Assembly: GCF_036226605.1 (NCBI RefSeq) | Contig: NZ_CP109000.1 | Location: forward strand, 7,002,501 to 7,066,500 | Direction: 5' to 3' | DNA: 64,000 nt | Origin: Streptomyces sp. NBC_00704 | GTDB taxonomy: Bacteria; Actinomycetota; Actinomycetes; Streptomycetales; Streptomycetaceae | Part shown: positions 33,562 through 42,222 of the stretch, in pieces | Position numbering within the stretch: position 1 is the first letter of the stretch | Layout: every line of letters begins with the position of its first letter | Notes under the pieces: generated by a model | What the model was told of the DNA's origin: nothing | Seen by the model: only the letters and a program-made list of their open reading frames with translations | Database searches by the model: none | Position numbers and translations under genes: made by a program

Positions 33562-33573
33562 GCAACGCGTTGC
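33562..33573. promoter_or_regulatory. Possible Nur-like (nickel-responsive) operator upstream of superoxide dismutase
   Basis: GCAACGCGTTGC is a perfect 12-bp palindrome 58 bases before the sod start. The published Nur box of Streptomyces is of the form tGCaa-n5-ttGCa; here the spacer is four. FeSOD in Streptomyces is known to be repressed by Nur with nickel, so the site fits, but the spacing differs by one. Confidence 0.35.
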
Positions 33574-33630
33574 TTGTGCTGTTAACGTGCAACTGCACAT
33601 CACTCGCAATAACGTCGGAGGACGTTGGAC

Positions 33631-34272
33631 ATGGCGGTTTACACGCTCCCGGAGCTTCCTTACGACTACGCGGCGCTCGCCCCGGTGATCAGCCCGGAGA
33701 TCATCGAGCTGCACCACGACAAGCACCACGCGGCGTACGTCAAGGGCGCGAACGACACGCTGGAGCAGCTGGCGGAGGCGCGGGACAAGGAGTCCTGGGG
33801 CTCGATCAACGGCCTGGAAAAGAACCTGGCGTTCCACCTCTCCGGGCACATCCTGCACTCCGTCTACTGGCACAACATGACCGGTGACGGCGGCGGCGAG
33901 CCGCTGGAGAAGGACGGCACGGGCGAACTCGCGGACGCCATCGCCGAGTCCTTCGGCTCCTTCCGGAACTTCAAGGCCCAGCTGACCAAGGCGTCGGCGA
34001 CCACCCAGGGTTCGGGCTGGGGCGTCCTCGCCTACGAGCCGCTGTCCGGTCGTCTCATCGTCGAGCAGGTCTACGACCACCAGGGCAACGTGGGCCAGGG
34101 CTCCACCCCGATCCTGGTCTTCGACGCCTGGGAGCACGCCTTCTACCTGCAGTACAGGAACCAGAAGGTCGACTTCATCGACGCCATGTGGGCGGTCGTC
34201 AACTGGCAGGACGTGGCCAGGCGTTACGCCGCCGCCAAGGAGCGGGGCGACAGCCTGCTGCTCGCGCCCTGA
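33631..34272 (+). CDS. sodF: Superoxide dismutase, Fe/Mn family
   Basis: 213 residues, the usual size. It starts MAVYTLPELPYDYAALAPVI and has ELHHDKHHAAYVKGAN (first metal His), HLSGHILHSVYWHNM (second), TTQGSGWGVLAYE, and DAWEHAFYLQYRNQK (metal Asp and His). It removes superoxide in the cytoplasm. In Streptomyces this family is the iron enzyme, used when nickel is scarce. ATG is well spaced from GGAGGA. Confidence 0.94.
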   Translation: MAVYTLPELPYDYAALAPVISPEIIELHHDKHHAAYVKGANDTLEQLAEARDKESWGSINGLEKNLAFHLSGHILHSVYWHNMTGDGGGEPLEKDGTGELADAIAESFGSFRNFKAQLTKASATTQGSGWGVLAYEPLSGRLIVEQVYDHQGNVGQGSTPILVFDAWEHAFYLQYRNQKVDFIDAMWAVVNWQDVARRYAAAKERGDSLLLAP

Positions 34273-34302
34273 GCGCGTGAGCGCATGAGCGCGTGAGCGC
34301 GA
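34271..34302. repeat. Four 8-bp direct repeats after sodF
   Basis: GAGCGCGT, GAGCGCAT, GAGCGCGT and GAGCGCGA follow each other directly across the sodF stop. Short and possibly slippage-made; no function assigned. Confidence 0.6.
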
Positions 34303-34342
34303 CCTGCGCGTGATCGTCTTCTCACCCTCGGCACGGGGGACG

Positions 34343-35856
34343 GGAATGCCCCCGCAAGCCTCCGGCGGATTCTCGGGGTCCTCGCAACACCTGATGGCTT
34401 ATGCGGCCGTCAGTAGATCACGCAGGCGCTCGGCTGGGGTTCTCCAGCCGAGCGTTTTGCGTGGCCGGCCGTTGAGTTGCTGGGCAACGTGTTCGAGGTC
34501 TGCGGGACTGTGCGCGGAGAGGTCGGTGCCTTTGGGGAAGTACTGCCGCAGCAGGCCGTTGGTGTTCTCGTTCGATCCGCGCTGCCAGGGCGAGTGGGGG
34601 TCGCAGAAGTAGACTGGCACGCCGGTGGCCACGGTGAACTGCTTGTGCGCGGCCATCTCGCAGCCCTGGTCCCAGGTCAGCGAGCCACGCAGGTGCTCGG
34701 GCAGGGTCTGGATCAGCGGCACCAGCACATCGCGGACTTCCTCGGCCGTGTGCCCGCCGGGCAGATGTCCGAGCAGGACGTAGCGGGTGGAGCGCTCGAC
34801 CAGGGTCACTATCGCGCTCTCGCTGCGGGGGCCGACGATCAGATCGCCTTCCCAGTGGCCAGGAACAGCCCGGTCCTCGACCTCCGGCGGCCGCTCGGAG
34901 ATCATCACCATCTCGTCGACGAAGCGGCGAGTGCGCTGCTCCGGGCTGCGGTGGGGCTTGCGGCGGGTGCGTCCGGTGCGCAGCGCCAGGGCGACCTCGC
35001 GGCGCAGTCCGCCGCGGGCCTGGACGTAGACCGCCTGGTAGATCGTCTCCGGACTCACGCGCATGCTCTCGTCGTCGGGGAACTCGATGAGCAGAGCGTG
35101 GCAGATCTGCTCGGGCGACCAGCGTTCCTGGAGCTTGGCCGTAGCGAAGTCGCGCAACGCTCCTTCCCGGGCCAGCTTGGAGTCCTTTGGACGCGACCGG
35201 CTCTTCGCCCATGCCCGCTGGGCTTGGTGCGGCCGGTAGACGCCGTTGACCGCACGGGCGTCGATCTCACGCTTGACGGTGGAGGCCGGCCGGCCGAGTG
35301 CCCGTCCGATCGCGCGCAGCGAGCGGCCCTCACGGCGCATGTCGGCGATCAGCTCCCGCTCGGCCACGGTGAGGAAACGGGGGTGCAGCCCGGCCTCGAC
35401 CGCGGCAACGGACGGCTTCGACGCGGCAGTAACGATGGTGATCACACCGGTCGTATAGTCGATCAGGCGGCCGTCTGCATGCAGGCGCGAGTGGCCGATC
35501 TGCCGGATCCCTTGGTCCCAGTCCCGAGCGGTGCGCTCGTGGACGCCGACCTGCGCGGCGGCATCGCGGCGATGGACTCCGGCCGCACGCAGCCGCTCGT
35601 ACTCCGCCCGACCGGGATGCCCGGATGTGCCGGGCTTGCCGCGACCTCGGACACCAGCCTGACGGGCCCATCCGAACGCCGTATTGCGGTTCACTCCGAC
35701 TGCGCGAGCGGCAGCGGTGATGCCGCCGTCCTCCCGATCCAGCGCCTCGAAGAACTTCGCCTTCAGCACCTCAAAATCCACGATCCCCGCAACTCCCTGA
35801 ACTCCAGGGTGTTGCGGGGATCAATAGAACCCGCCTCCGGCTTGCGGGGGCCTTCC
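34343..35856 (-). mobile_element. IS30-family insertion sequence, complete
   Basis: About 1.5 kb with imperfect terminal inverted repeats of about 50 bases. The left end reads GGAATGCCCCCGCAAGCC...GTCCTCGCAACACC; the right end, reversed, reads GGAAGGCCCCCGCAAGCC...ATCCCCGCAACACC. One intact transposase fills the inside. I could not see a clear target duplication; IS30 ones are only 2-3 bases. It lies between sodF and the cobalamin riboswitch and breaks no visible gene. End positions are good to a few bases. Confidence 0.85.
34399..35781 (-). CDS. IS30-family transposase
   Basis: 460 residues, intact. N-terminal HTH parts recognise the inverted repeats: GGITAAARAVGVNRNTAFGWARQ, then RSLRAIGRALGRPASTVKREI, the IS30-type second HTH. 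The C-terminal DDE integrase core has VPGHWEGDLIVGP (Asp), LTWDQGCEMA (Asp) and SPWQRGSNENTNGLLRQYFPKGTDLS (Glu), the IS30 hallmark. The ATG and stop lie well inside the element's inverted repeats, so it is probably still active. Confidence 0.95.
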   Translation of the reverse strand: MDFEVLKAKFFEALDREDGGITAAARAVGVNRNTAFGWARQAGVRGRGKPGTSGHPGRAEYERLRAAGVHRRDAAAQVGVHERTARDWDQGIRQIGHSRLHADGRLIDYTTGVITIVTAASKPSVAAVEAGLHPRFLTVAERELIADMRREGRSLRAIGRALGRPASTVKREIDARAVNGVYRPHQAQRAWAKSRSRPKDSKLAREGALRDFATAKLQERWSPEQICHALLIEFPDDESMRVSPETIYQAVYVQARGGLRREVALALRTGRTRRKPHRSPEQRTRRFVDEMVMISERPPEVEDRAVPGHWEGDLIVGPRSESAIVTLVERSTRYVLLGHLPGGHTAEEVRDVLVPLIQTLPEHLRGSLTWDQGCEMAAHKQFTVATGVPVYFCDPHSPWQRGSNENTNGLLRQYFPKGTDLSAHSPADLEHVAQQLNGRPRKTLGWRTPAERLRDLLTAA

Positions 35857-35914
35857 GTTGAACCGCCTGCGGATGGCACCCGTGACCCACCGCACGACCT
35901 GACCCGGCGATCGC

Positions 35915-36080
35915 CTTGATAGCCTCGACAGGCCAGTCGAGCCACACCCGAGGCCAGGGAATCCGGTGCGAATCCGGAGCTGACGCGCAGCGGTGAGGGG
36001 GACGGGCGGGGCACGACGCCACTGGGGAACCGGGAAGGCGTCCCGTCCGGACGAACCCGAGTCCGAAGACCTGCTGGCAC
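35915..36080 (+). ncRNA. Cobalamin (AdoCbl) riboswitch
   Basis: The conserved core is plain: GCCACACCCGAGGCCAGGGAA, then TCCGGTGCGAATCCGGAGCTG, the B12-box-type GCTGACGCGCAGCGGT (about 35979-35993), CGCCACTGGGG (36017-36027), ACCGGGAAGGCG, and the 3' piece GAGTCCGAAGACCTGCTGGC (36059-36078). A GC hairpin (CCGCGCC/GGCGCGG, from 36083) follows and could be the expression platform. It sits upstream of a binding protein, permease, ATPase and ferredoxin-like gene, and should shut them off when cobalamin is plentiful. Outer limits are approximate. Confidence 0.92.
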
Positions 36081-36152
36081 CTCCGCGCCCCGGCGCGGGG
36101 GACGTCCGCAGGCCAGGCTCCGCGTACGAGCCCCGACCCCAAAGGCATACCC

Positions 36153-37196
36153 GTGCTCCGCACCCCCGCTCTTCTCCGCGCTCCGGCGCTCGTTCTCGCG
36201 TCCGCCCTGCTGCTCACGGCCTGCGCCTCCTCCGGCGGCGATGGCGCGAGACCGGAGGCGACCTCCGCCGCCGGCCGCCCGGTCACGATCGACAACTGCG
36301 GCCACGAGGTCACCCTGAGGTCGGTCCCCGAACGGGCCGTCTCCCTCAACCAGGGCACCACGGAGATCCTGCTCTCCCTCGGCCTCGCCGACCGCATGGC
36401 CGGTACGGCGACCTGGACCGACCCGGTGATGAAGGGCGTGGAGGAGGCCAACGCGTCCGTGCCGCGCCTCGCCGACAACACGCCCTCCTTCGAGAAGGTC
36501 CTGGACGCCGAACCCGACTTCGTCACCGCCTCGTTCGTCTCCACCCTGGGCAAGGGCGGGGTCGCCACCCGCGAGCAGTTCGAGAAGCTCGGCGTGCCCA
36601 CGTACGTCTCACCGTCCGACTGCTCGGGCAAGGACAACGACAGCGGCGGCGACGGATCGCGCAGCGAGCCGCTCACCCTCGACGCCGTGTACGGCGAAAT
36701 CCGCGACCTGGCCCGCGCGTTCGGCGTCGAGGAGCGCGGGGAGAAGCTCGTCACGCGGCTGAAGCAGCGGGTACGCACCGCCACCGCCGCACTGGACGCC
36801 TCCGACGTCTCACTCATGTACTGGTTCGCCAACTCCCAGTCGCCCTACCTGGCCGGCTGCTGCGGCGCGCCCGGCGCCATCACCCGCGCCGTCGGAGCGA
36901 AGAACGCCTTCTCCGACACCCACGACGAATGGCCCCAGATCAACTGGGAGACCGTCGCCGACCGTGACCCCGACGTCATCGTGATCGGCGACCTGACCCG
37001 CAAGCAGCAGACCGCCGAGACCGCCGCCGCAAAGATCCGCTTCCTCGAGACCCACCCCGCCACGCGCAACCTGAGCGCAGTGCGGAAGAACCGGTACGTC
37101 CTGCTGAGCGGCCAGGCGATGAACCCGTCCATCCGCACGATCGAGGGGATCGAGAAGGTCGCGGCCGGTCTGCGCGACTTCGGACTCGCCAAGTGA
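36153..37196 (+). CDS. Cobalamin/corrinoid ABC transporter substrate-binding lipoprotein (BtuF-like)
   Basis: 347 residues. Lipobox LLLTAC with Cys about residue 24. The mature part is a class III (BtuF/FhuD-type) binding protein: ERAVSLNQGTTEILLSLGLADRMAGTA, FEKVLDAEPDFVTASF, then after the long helix QINWETVADRDPDVIVIGD. The riboswitch directly upstream makes cobalamin or a precursor the likely ligand; without it, siderophore binding would be equally possible. GTG start; the stop overlaps the permease start. Confidence 0.87.
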   Translation: MLRTPALLRAPALVLASALLLTACASSGGDGARPEATSAAGRPVTIDNCGHEVTLRSVPERAVSLNQGTTEILLSLGLADRMAGTATWTDPVMKGVEEANASVPRLADNTPSFEKVLDAEPDFVTASFVSTLGKGGVATREQFEKLGVPTYVSPSDCSGKDNDSGGDGSRSEPLTLDAVYGEIRDLARAFGVEERGEKLVTRLKQRVRTATAALDASDVSLMYWFANSQSPYLAGCCGAPGAITRAVGAKNAFSDTHDEWPQINWETVADRDPDVIVIGDLTRKQQTAETAAAKIRFLETHPATRNLSAVRKNRYVLLSGQAMNPSIRTIEGIEKVAAGLRDFGLAK

Positions 37197-38206
37197 GCGT
37201 CCGCACACTCGTGTTGTCGGTCTGCGGACTGGCCGCGCTGCTGGCCTCCACAGCCGTGGCTGTGACCATCGGACCGGCCGACATCTCCACGGGGGACGTC
37301 TGGGCGGCCGTCGCGGCCCATCTCGGCCTCGGCGAGAGCACGTTGGCCCCGCTGCGCGACGGCATCGTGTGGAACCTGCGGATGCCGCGCACGCTGCTCG
37401 CCGCCGTGTGCGGGGCCGGGCTCGCCGTGTGCGGGACGGTCATGCAGTCACTGCTGCGCAACCCGCTGGCCGATCCGTTCGTGCTCGGCGTGTCGTCCGG
37501 TGCGTCCACGGGGGCGGTCGCGGTGGTCGTGCTGGGAGTGGGCGGGGGAGCGGTGTCCCTGTCGGCGGGCGCCTTCCTCGGCGCGCTGCTCTCCTTCGCC
37601 CTGGTGCTGCTGCTCAGCCACACCCTCGGGGGAAGCACCGACCGAGTCGTCCTGTCCGGGGTGGCCGCCATGCAGCTGTTCTCCGCTCTGACCTCCTTCA
37701 TCGTCCTCACCTCGGCCGGCGCCGAGACCACCCGGGGCGTGCTGTTCTGGCTGCTGGGCTCGCTCACCGGCGCCGACTGGGGACAGGTGCTGCTCTGCGC
37801 CGGCGTACTCGCCGTCGTCCTGGCCGTCTGCCTCGGGCACGCCCGCACCCTGGACGCCTTCGCCTTCGGCGACGAAGCCGCCGCCGGACTGGGCGTCCGC
37901 GTCGCCCGCACCCGCCTGGTACTGCTCTGCGCCACCGCGCTGCTCACCGCCGCCCTGGTGAGCTGCGCCGGCGCCATCGGCTTCGTCGGCCTGGTCCTCC
38001 CGCACGCCACCCGCGCTCTCACCGGCTCCGGCCATGCCCGCCTCCTGCCGGTCACGGCACTGACCGGAGCCGTGTTCCTGGTGTGGGTGGACACCCTCGC
38101 CCGGACCGTCCTCGACCCCCAGGAGGTCCCGGTGGGCGTGGTGACGTCCCTCATCGGCGTCCCCGCATTCGTGGTCGTGCTCCACCGCGGACGGAGAAGG
38201 ACATGA
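37193..38206 (+). CDS. Cobalamin ABC transporter permease, BtuC/FecCD family
   Basis: 337 residues with about ten membrane segments. FecCD marks: WNLRMPRTLLAAVCGAGLAVCGTVMQSLLRNPLADPFVLGVSSGAS, GSLTGADW, and GAIGFVGLVLPHATRAL near the C-terminus. GTG start overlaps the binding-protein stop (GTGA) and its stop overlaps the ATPase ATG (ATGA), so the three are coupled. It forms the import channel for the riboswitch-controlled system. Confidence 0.92.
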   Translation: MSVRTLVLSVCGLAALLASTAVAVTIGPADISTGDVWAAVAAHLGLGESTLAPLRDGIVWNLRMPRTLLAAVCGAGLAVCGTVMQSLLRNPLADPFVLGVSSGASTGAVAVVVLGVGGGAVSLSAGAFLGALLSFALVLLLSHTLGGSTDRVVLSGVAAMQLFSALTSFIVLTSAGAETTRGVLFWLLGSLTGADWGQVLLCAGVLAVVLAVCLGHARTLDAFAFGDEAAAGLGVRVARTRLVLLCATALLTAALVSCAGAIGFVGLVLPHATRALTGSGHARLLPVTALTGAVFLVWVDTLARTVLDPQEVPVGVVTSLIGVPAFVVVLHRGRRRT

Positions 38207-39027
38207 GCAGCCTGCACGCGGACCGCGTCGCGAGGCTCCTCGCCGACAAGGTCGTCGTCGACGGCGTCACTCTCGTCCTGCGTCCCGGCGAGACCGTCGG
38301 CCTGCTCGGTCCCAACGGCTCGGGAAAGTCGACGCTGCTGAGACTCCTCGCCGGGATCCTCGAACCCACCGCCGGAGTCGTCACCCTGGACGGGCGCCCG
38401 CTGTCCGAGGCCGGGCGCAGGGCCACCGCCCAGCGGATCGCCACCGTGGAGCAGCACGCCCACACCCAGACCGAACTGAGCGTCCGCGACGTCGTGTCGC
38501 TCGGCCGCATCCCGCACCGCCGCGCCTGGACGCCCCCGACGGCGGCCGACACACGGGCCGTCGCGAAGGCCCTGGCGCGCACCGGCCTGACCGACCGGGC
38601 CGAGCAGTCCTGGCACACCCTCTCCGGCGGCGAACGCCAGCGCACCCAGATCGCCCGCGCCCTCGCCCAGGAACCCCGCGAACTCCTCCTCGACGAACCC
38701 ACCAACCACCTCGACATCCAGCACCAGCTCGACCTGCTGGACCTCGTCGCGAGCCTGCCGGTCACCACCGTGATCGCCCTGCACGACCTCAACCTCGCCG
38801 CGATGTACTGCGACCGCCTGCTCGTCCTGCGCGACGGCCGCGCCGTCGCGGAAGGCACCCCGGCCGAGGTCCTCACCACCACCCTCATCCAGCAGGTCTA
38901 CGGCGTCCGCGCCGAGGTCACCCACGACCCCGGTCATCCGGTGATCCGCTTCCTGCGTCCGGCGACCCATGACGAATTCCCCACAGTGAGAGGAGCTGGG
39001 ACGAGTGACGTCTCGACAGACAGCTGA
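38203..39027 (+). CDS. Cobalamin ABC transporter ATP-binding protein, BtuD type
   Basis: 274 residues. Walker A GPNGSGKST, Q-loop ATVEQHAH, signature LSGGERQRTQIARAL, Walker B ELLLDEPTNHLD, and the switch His in VIALHDLNLAAMYCDR. The C-terminal extension after VYGVRAEV is usual for FecE/BtuD types. It powers the importer. Its last 23 bases overlap the start of the ferredoxin-like gene, so that gene belongs to the same transcript. Confidence 0.92.
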   Translation: MSSLHADRVARLLADKVVVDGVTLVLRPGETVGLLGPNGSGKSTLLRLLAGILEPTAGVVTLDGRPLSEAGRRATAQRIATVEQHAHTQTELSVRDVVSLGRIPHRRAWTPPTAADTRAVAKALARTGLTDRAEQSWHTLSGGERQRTQIARALAQEPRELLLDEPTNHLDIQHQLDLLDLVASLPVTTVIALHDLNLAAMYCDRLLVLRDGRAVAEGTPAEVLTTTLIQQVYGVRAEVTHDPGHPVIRFLRPATHDEFPTVRGAGTSDVSTDS

Positions 39028-39397
39028 AGAAGGGCGCCCGGAGCACACCCCGGCCCCGCCGGCACCGTGCCGCATCGTCGTCTGCCGGGACTGCTGCTGC
39101 GGAACCCCGAAGGTGACCGGAGTCGATCACGACCGCCAGACCGCGCGCCTGGCCGAGAACGCTCCCGTACGCATCGCGGCCTGCCTCGACGTGTGCGAAC
39201 ACGCCAACGTGATCGTCGTCCAGCCCTCCGCCGCCGCCCGCGCCGCCGGAGCCCGCCCGGTCTGGCTCGGCCTCGTCAACGACCCCGACGCCACCGACGA
39301 CATCGCCGCCTGGGTGCAAGCCGGCGGCCCCGGCACAGCCCCCTGCCCCGACATCCTCGACCTCTACGCCTTCACCCCGCCCCGCAGGGCGCGATGA
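39005..39397 (+). CDS. (2Fe-2S) ferredoxin-like protein, thioredoxin-fold
   Basis: 130 residues. Cys pattern: C22, C27, C30-C32 (VVCRDCCCG) and C60-x3-C64 (AACLDVCEHANV), as in thioredoxin-like [2Fe-2S] ferredoxins. VVQPS and VWLGLVNDPDATDDIAAWV follow. Position as the last, overlapping gene of a B12-riboswitch operon suggests a redox job on the corrinoid, for example cobalt reduction after uptake; this is inference. GTG start. Confidence 0.82.
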   Translation: MTSRQTAEEGRPEHTPAPPAPCRIVVCRDCCCGTPKVTGVDHDRQTARLAENAPVRIAACLDVCEHANVIVVQPSAAARAAGARPVWLGLVNDPDATDDIAAWVQAGGPGTAPCPDILDLYAFTPPRRAR

Positions 39398-39491
39398 CCA
39401 CGTACGCCGACGCTCGCTGCGCCGACGGCCGGCTGTCCGGCGGGGTTGCAACGGCCTGGTTCGTGTGCGGAAGTGCACTTGACCATGTCGC

Positions 39492-39722
39492 CTACGGGCG
39501 CGAGGACGGCTCTCCATCCTCACTGTGTGCGGCGTCGGCAGGAGGGCCCTTCGGTACGGCGGCACGTGGGCTCTTGCGGGTCCGCCGACCGATTCCCGGC
39601 AGTGTGTCGCTGTAGTGGAACGCCCCGATCCTGTCGTCGCGCTGTGCGTTGAGCCGGTGGATCAGAACCATTCCCGCGATGATCACGAGAATGATCACGA
39701 CCACGGTGACGAAGGTCTCCAC
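39492..39722 (-). CDS. Small single-span membrane protein
   Basis: 76 residues: a very short N-terminus, one membrane segment (FVTVVVIILVIIAGMVLIHRL, residues 4-24), then a polar basic tail. The GTG start is chosen because GAGGTGAGG lies just before it; the longer frame upstream belongs to the DUF5994 gene region. It starts four bases after that gene's stop, so the two are coupled. Function unknown. Confidence 0.65.
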   Translation of the reverse strand: METFVTVVVIILVIIAGMVLIHRLNAQRDDRIGAFHYSDTLPGIGRRTRKSPRAAVPKGPPADAAHSEDGEPSSRP

Positions 39723-39726
39723 GTCC

Positions 39727-40287
39727 TCACCTCCTCGGGGCGTAGCTCGGGATCCCGGTCGCGGCTCTGTCCGCCGAAGCGGCTCCGCCGTCCGTCTCCC
39801 ATGCGACTTCCCGGCCACGAGCCTCTGCCGTGTCCTGGCTGATGGCCTCGTCGGTGATCAGAGCGCCGGCGGTGCGGACGCCTCCCGGAACGGTCGCCGC
39901 TGCCATCAGCCGGGCGGCGGCGGCAGGGTCCGCTTCCGGAGGGATCACCAGCAGGTCCAGGCGGCCCACCGTGTAGGAGAAGAGGATCACTTTGTTCGGG
40001 TCCTGCTCGGCGGCGAACCAGCCGACATGCACCGTGTGGCCCGTGACGGGGACCTTGCGTGGGATGACGGGCCAGTGGGTCGGGTTCACGGTGACGTGGG
40101 TGATCCGGCCCCAGCACGCGTCCAGTGCGTCCGTCAGTGTGCGGATCTCGCGGCGGAGATCACGGGAGCGGGGCCACCATGCGCCGTCCAGGAGACCTGG
40201 AACCGAACCGGTCGGGGTCAGGGACAGCCGGGCCGACGCCGAAGGAAGGCGCTCTTCGATGATCGTGGGTTCGATGGTCGCGGTCAT
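39727..40287 (-). CDS. DUF5994 family protein
   Basis: 186 residues. It matches my memory of a Streptomyces family in SLTPTGSVPGLLDGAWWPRSRDLRRE, CWGRITHVTVNPTHWPVIPRKVPVTGH, HVGWFAAEQDPNKVILFSYTVGRLDLLVIPPE, and the alternating AARLMAAAT end. No catalytic motif is recognised. The start MTATIEPTI is preferred as the usual family start; an ATG at 40356 is possible. It is coupled to the following small membrane-protein gene. Confidence 0.75.
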   Translation of the reverse strand: MTATIEPTIIEERLPSASARLSLTPTGSVPGLLDGAWWPRSRDLRREIRTLTDALDACWGRITHVTVNPTHWPVIPRKVPVTGHTVHVGWFAAEQDPNKVILFSYTVGRLDLLVIPPEADPAAAARLMAAATVPGGVRTAGALITDEAISQDTAEARGREVAWETDGGAASADRAATGIPSYAPRR

Positions 40288-40983
40288 GACGCGGACCCGT
40301 CCCCGGGCCTCCTCGCGGAGGCCGGCGTTGTTGCTCACCGGGAACGACACCGACATGGCGGCCGGTGTGCGAAGTACTCCCGGTCCTTTCACTCTACGCC
40401 GCTGCATCGGTCCCGGGACGTGTGCGTGAGCAGGCATTTCACCGACGGGCCACGGATCTGCCGGCCGCCTTCGGCCAAGGGCAGAGCGGCGACGAGTGCG
40501 CTCGCGGTCAGCGGCGGGCCGTCGTAGCCCGATGCGGCCGCCAGCGGCCGACGGTGTGGCCGACGCCGGAGTCCCGTCGGCGCCCCGGGAACTGTTCGTG
40601 ATCGACCGAGCGGGCATCCGTCATCGGGCGCCGGCCGGTGGCTTCGGCGGTCATCGGAACAGCACTCCCCCCTCGTACTGCTTGACGATGTTCACGGCGA
40701 TCGCCGTCACCACGGCGGGCGACAGGCGGTGCGCGGTCGAAGCACAGGACTTCGCTTCGCCGCGTCGCGGTCGGGCACGCCGGCCGAGGTGACCATGACG
40801 AACAGCGGTAGCTCCGGTTCTCCGAGCCGTGCGACCCGTCCTTCCCGCGCATCATCTCCGCGCCGGACGTTCACGGATCAGCTCCGCGACACATGGCGTC
40901 CTGACTGCCGTGAAGGGCTCACCGATTGACGCTCACCGTGGAGGTTCCCATGCTGTAGGAGGGGAGTGGAAGGGACCACGGCC
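40288..40983. other. Long gap between DUF5994 and the SpoIIE-type phosphatase gene
   Basis: About 700 bases. Frames here are short and Arg/Pro/Ser-rich and none has a convincing ribosome site. The divergent promoters of both neighbours must lie within. An AGGAGGGG near 40958 belongs to the phosphatase leader. I see no repeat or RNA. Confidence 0.5.
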
Positions 40984-42222
40984 GTGAGTAGTGGACAGAG
41001 TGATCTTCCCCGGCTGCTGACAGCGGCGGAGACGGCGGCACCGGTGGGCGCCGTCGATGTGGTCGCCGAGCACCTGCGGCGGCGTTTCGAGGCCACGAAG
41101 GTCTCTTTTCTCATCGTCGACCTGACGGGAAAGTCGGTAGTGCGGCTGTCCACCGCCGGGGTGGTCGAGGGCGGGCGGGAAGCGGAGCGGATTCCCATGT
41201 TCGGCAGCGCCTATGAGCAGGTGGTCTGCACCCAGCGGCTGTACCAGGAGGTGAGCGGCCAAGGACAGCGGGTGATCGTGCCGGTCACCAACCGGGGGGA
41301 CGCGATCGGGCTGCTGGAAGTGCTGCTGCCGGCCGATGCCGGTGAGGGCGTCCTCGAAGGCGTCAAGGAAGCAGCCCACGCCCTGGCCTACATAGTGATC
41401 GCCAACGGACGCTTCACCGACCTGTACACCTGGGGCAAACGCTCCCGTCCTCCCACCCTGGCAGCGGAAATCCAGTACCAGCTGCTGCCCCCGTCACTGT
41501 CGTGCGAGGCTGCGCAGTTCACCCTGTGCGGGAGCATGGAGCCCTCCGAAGACCTCAGCGGCGACACCTTCGACTACGCCCTGGACCGCGACACCCTGCA
41601 CGTGTCGGTGACCGACCCCATGGGCCACGACCTCGACGCCGCGCTGGCTGCCACGGTCCTGGTGGCCGGCCTGCGCGGCGCCCGTCGCACGGGAGCCGGC
41701 CTGGCCGAACAGGCCCACCGGGCCGACCAGGCCCTGACCGACCACGGGCAGGGGCACGCCACCGGGCAGCTGCTGCGCGTCAACCTCACCACCGGGCGGG
41801 CCCAGCTGGTCAACGCCGGCCATCCCTGGCCGCTGCGCGTGCGTGACGGGACTGCGCAGGAGATCGTCTGTCTGGTCGACCCGCCTTTCGGGCTGTCCGA
41901 GTCCGCGCGTCACTCCTACCGCGTTCAGGACGTCGATCTGCGTCCCGGTGACCGTCTGCTCATGCTCACCGACGGCATGCTCGAGCGTCATGGGGGGACG
42001 GTCGACCTGCCTGCCCTGCTGGAGCACACTCGGGACCTGCACCCGCGGGAGACGGCGCTGACGTTGACGTCCGCCGTCCGTGAGGCCGCCGGAGGTCGGC
42101 TCGAAGACGATGCCACCGTGATGTGCCTGGACTGGCACGGCCCTCAGGAGACTGAGCGGCACGTGAACTCGGGCGCGGACCTCCGGCAGGCTTCGGCCGC
42201 CCGCGAGAAGCCGTGGCCATGA
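40984..42222 (+). CDS. SpoIIE/PP2C-family serine phosphatase with GAF-like N-terminus
   Basis: 412 residues. Residues about 10-150 look like a GAF-type sensor (AAPVGAVDVVAEHLRRRFEATKVSFLIVDL, RVIVPVTNRGDAIGLLEV). Residues about 165-390 are a PP2C/SpoIIE domain: IQYQLLPPSLSCEAAQF, EDLSGDTFDYAL (metal Asp in the SGDTFD motif), GHDLDAALAAT, LVNAGHPWPLRVRDG, PPFGLSES, LLMLTDGMLER and LEDDATVMCLDW. GTG start chosen nine bases after GGAAGGGA; a GTG 18 bases upstream sits too near its AGGAGG. Such proteins dephosphorylate anti-sigma-factor antagonists. Confidence 0.85.
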   Translation: MSSGQSDLPRLLTAAETAAPVGAVDVVAEHLRRRFEATKVSFLIVDLTGKSVVRLSTAGVVEGGREAERIPMFGSAYEQVVCTQRLYQEVSGQGQRVIVPVTNRGDAIGLLEVLLPADAGEGVLEGVKEAAHALAYIVIANGRFTDLYTWGKRSRPPTLAAEIQYQLLPPSLSCEAAQFTLCGSMEPSEDLSGDTFDYALDRDTLHVSVTDPMGHDLDAALAATVLVAGLRGARRTGAGLAEQAHRADQALTDHGQGHATGQLLRVNLTTGRAQLVNAGHPWPLRVRDGTAQEIVCLVDPPFGLSESARHSYRVQDVDLRPGDRLLMLTDGMLERHGGTVDLPALLEHTRDLHPRETALTLTSAVREAAGGRLEDDATVMCLDWHGPQETERHVNSGADLRQASAAREKPWP

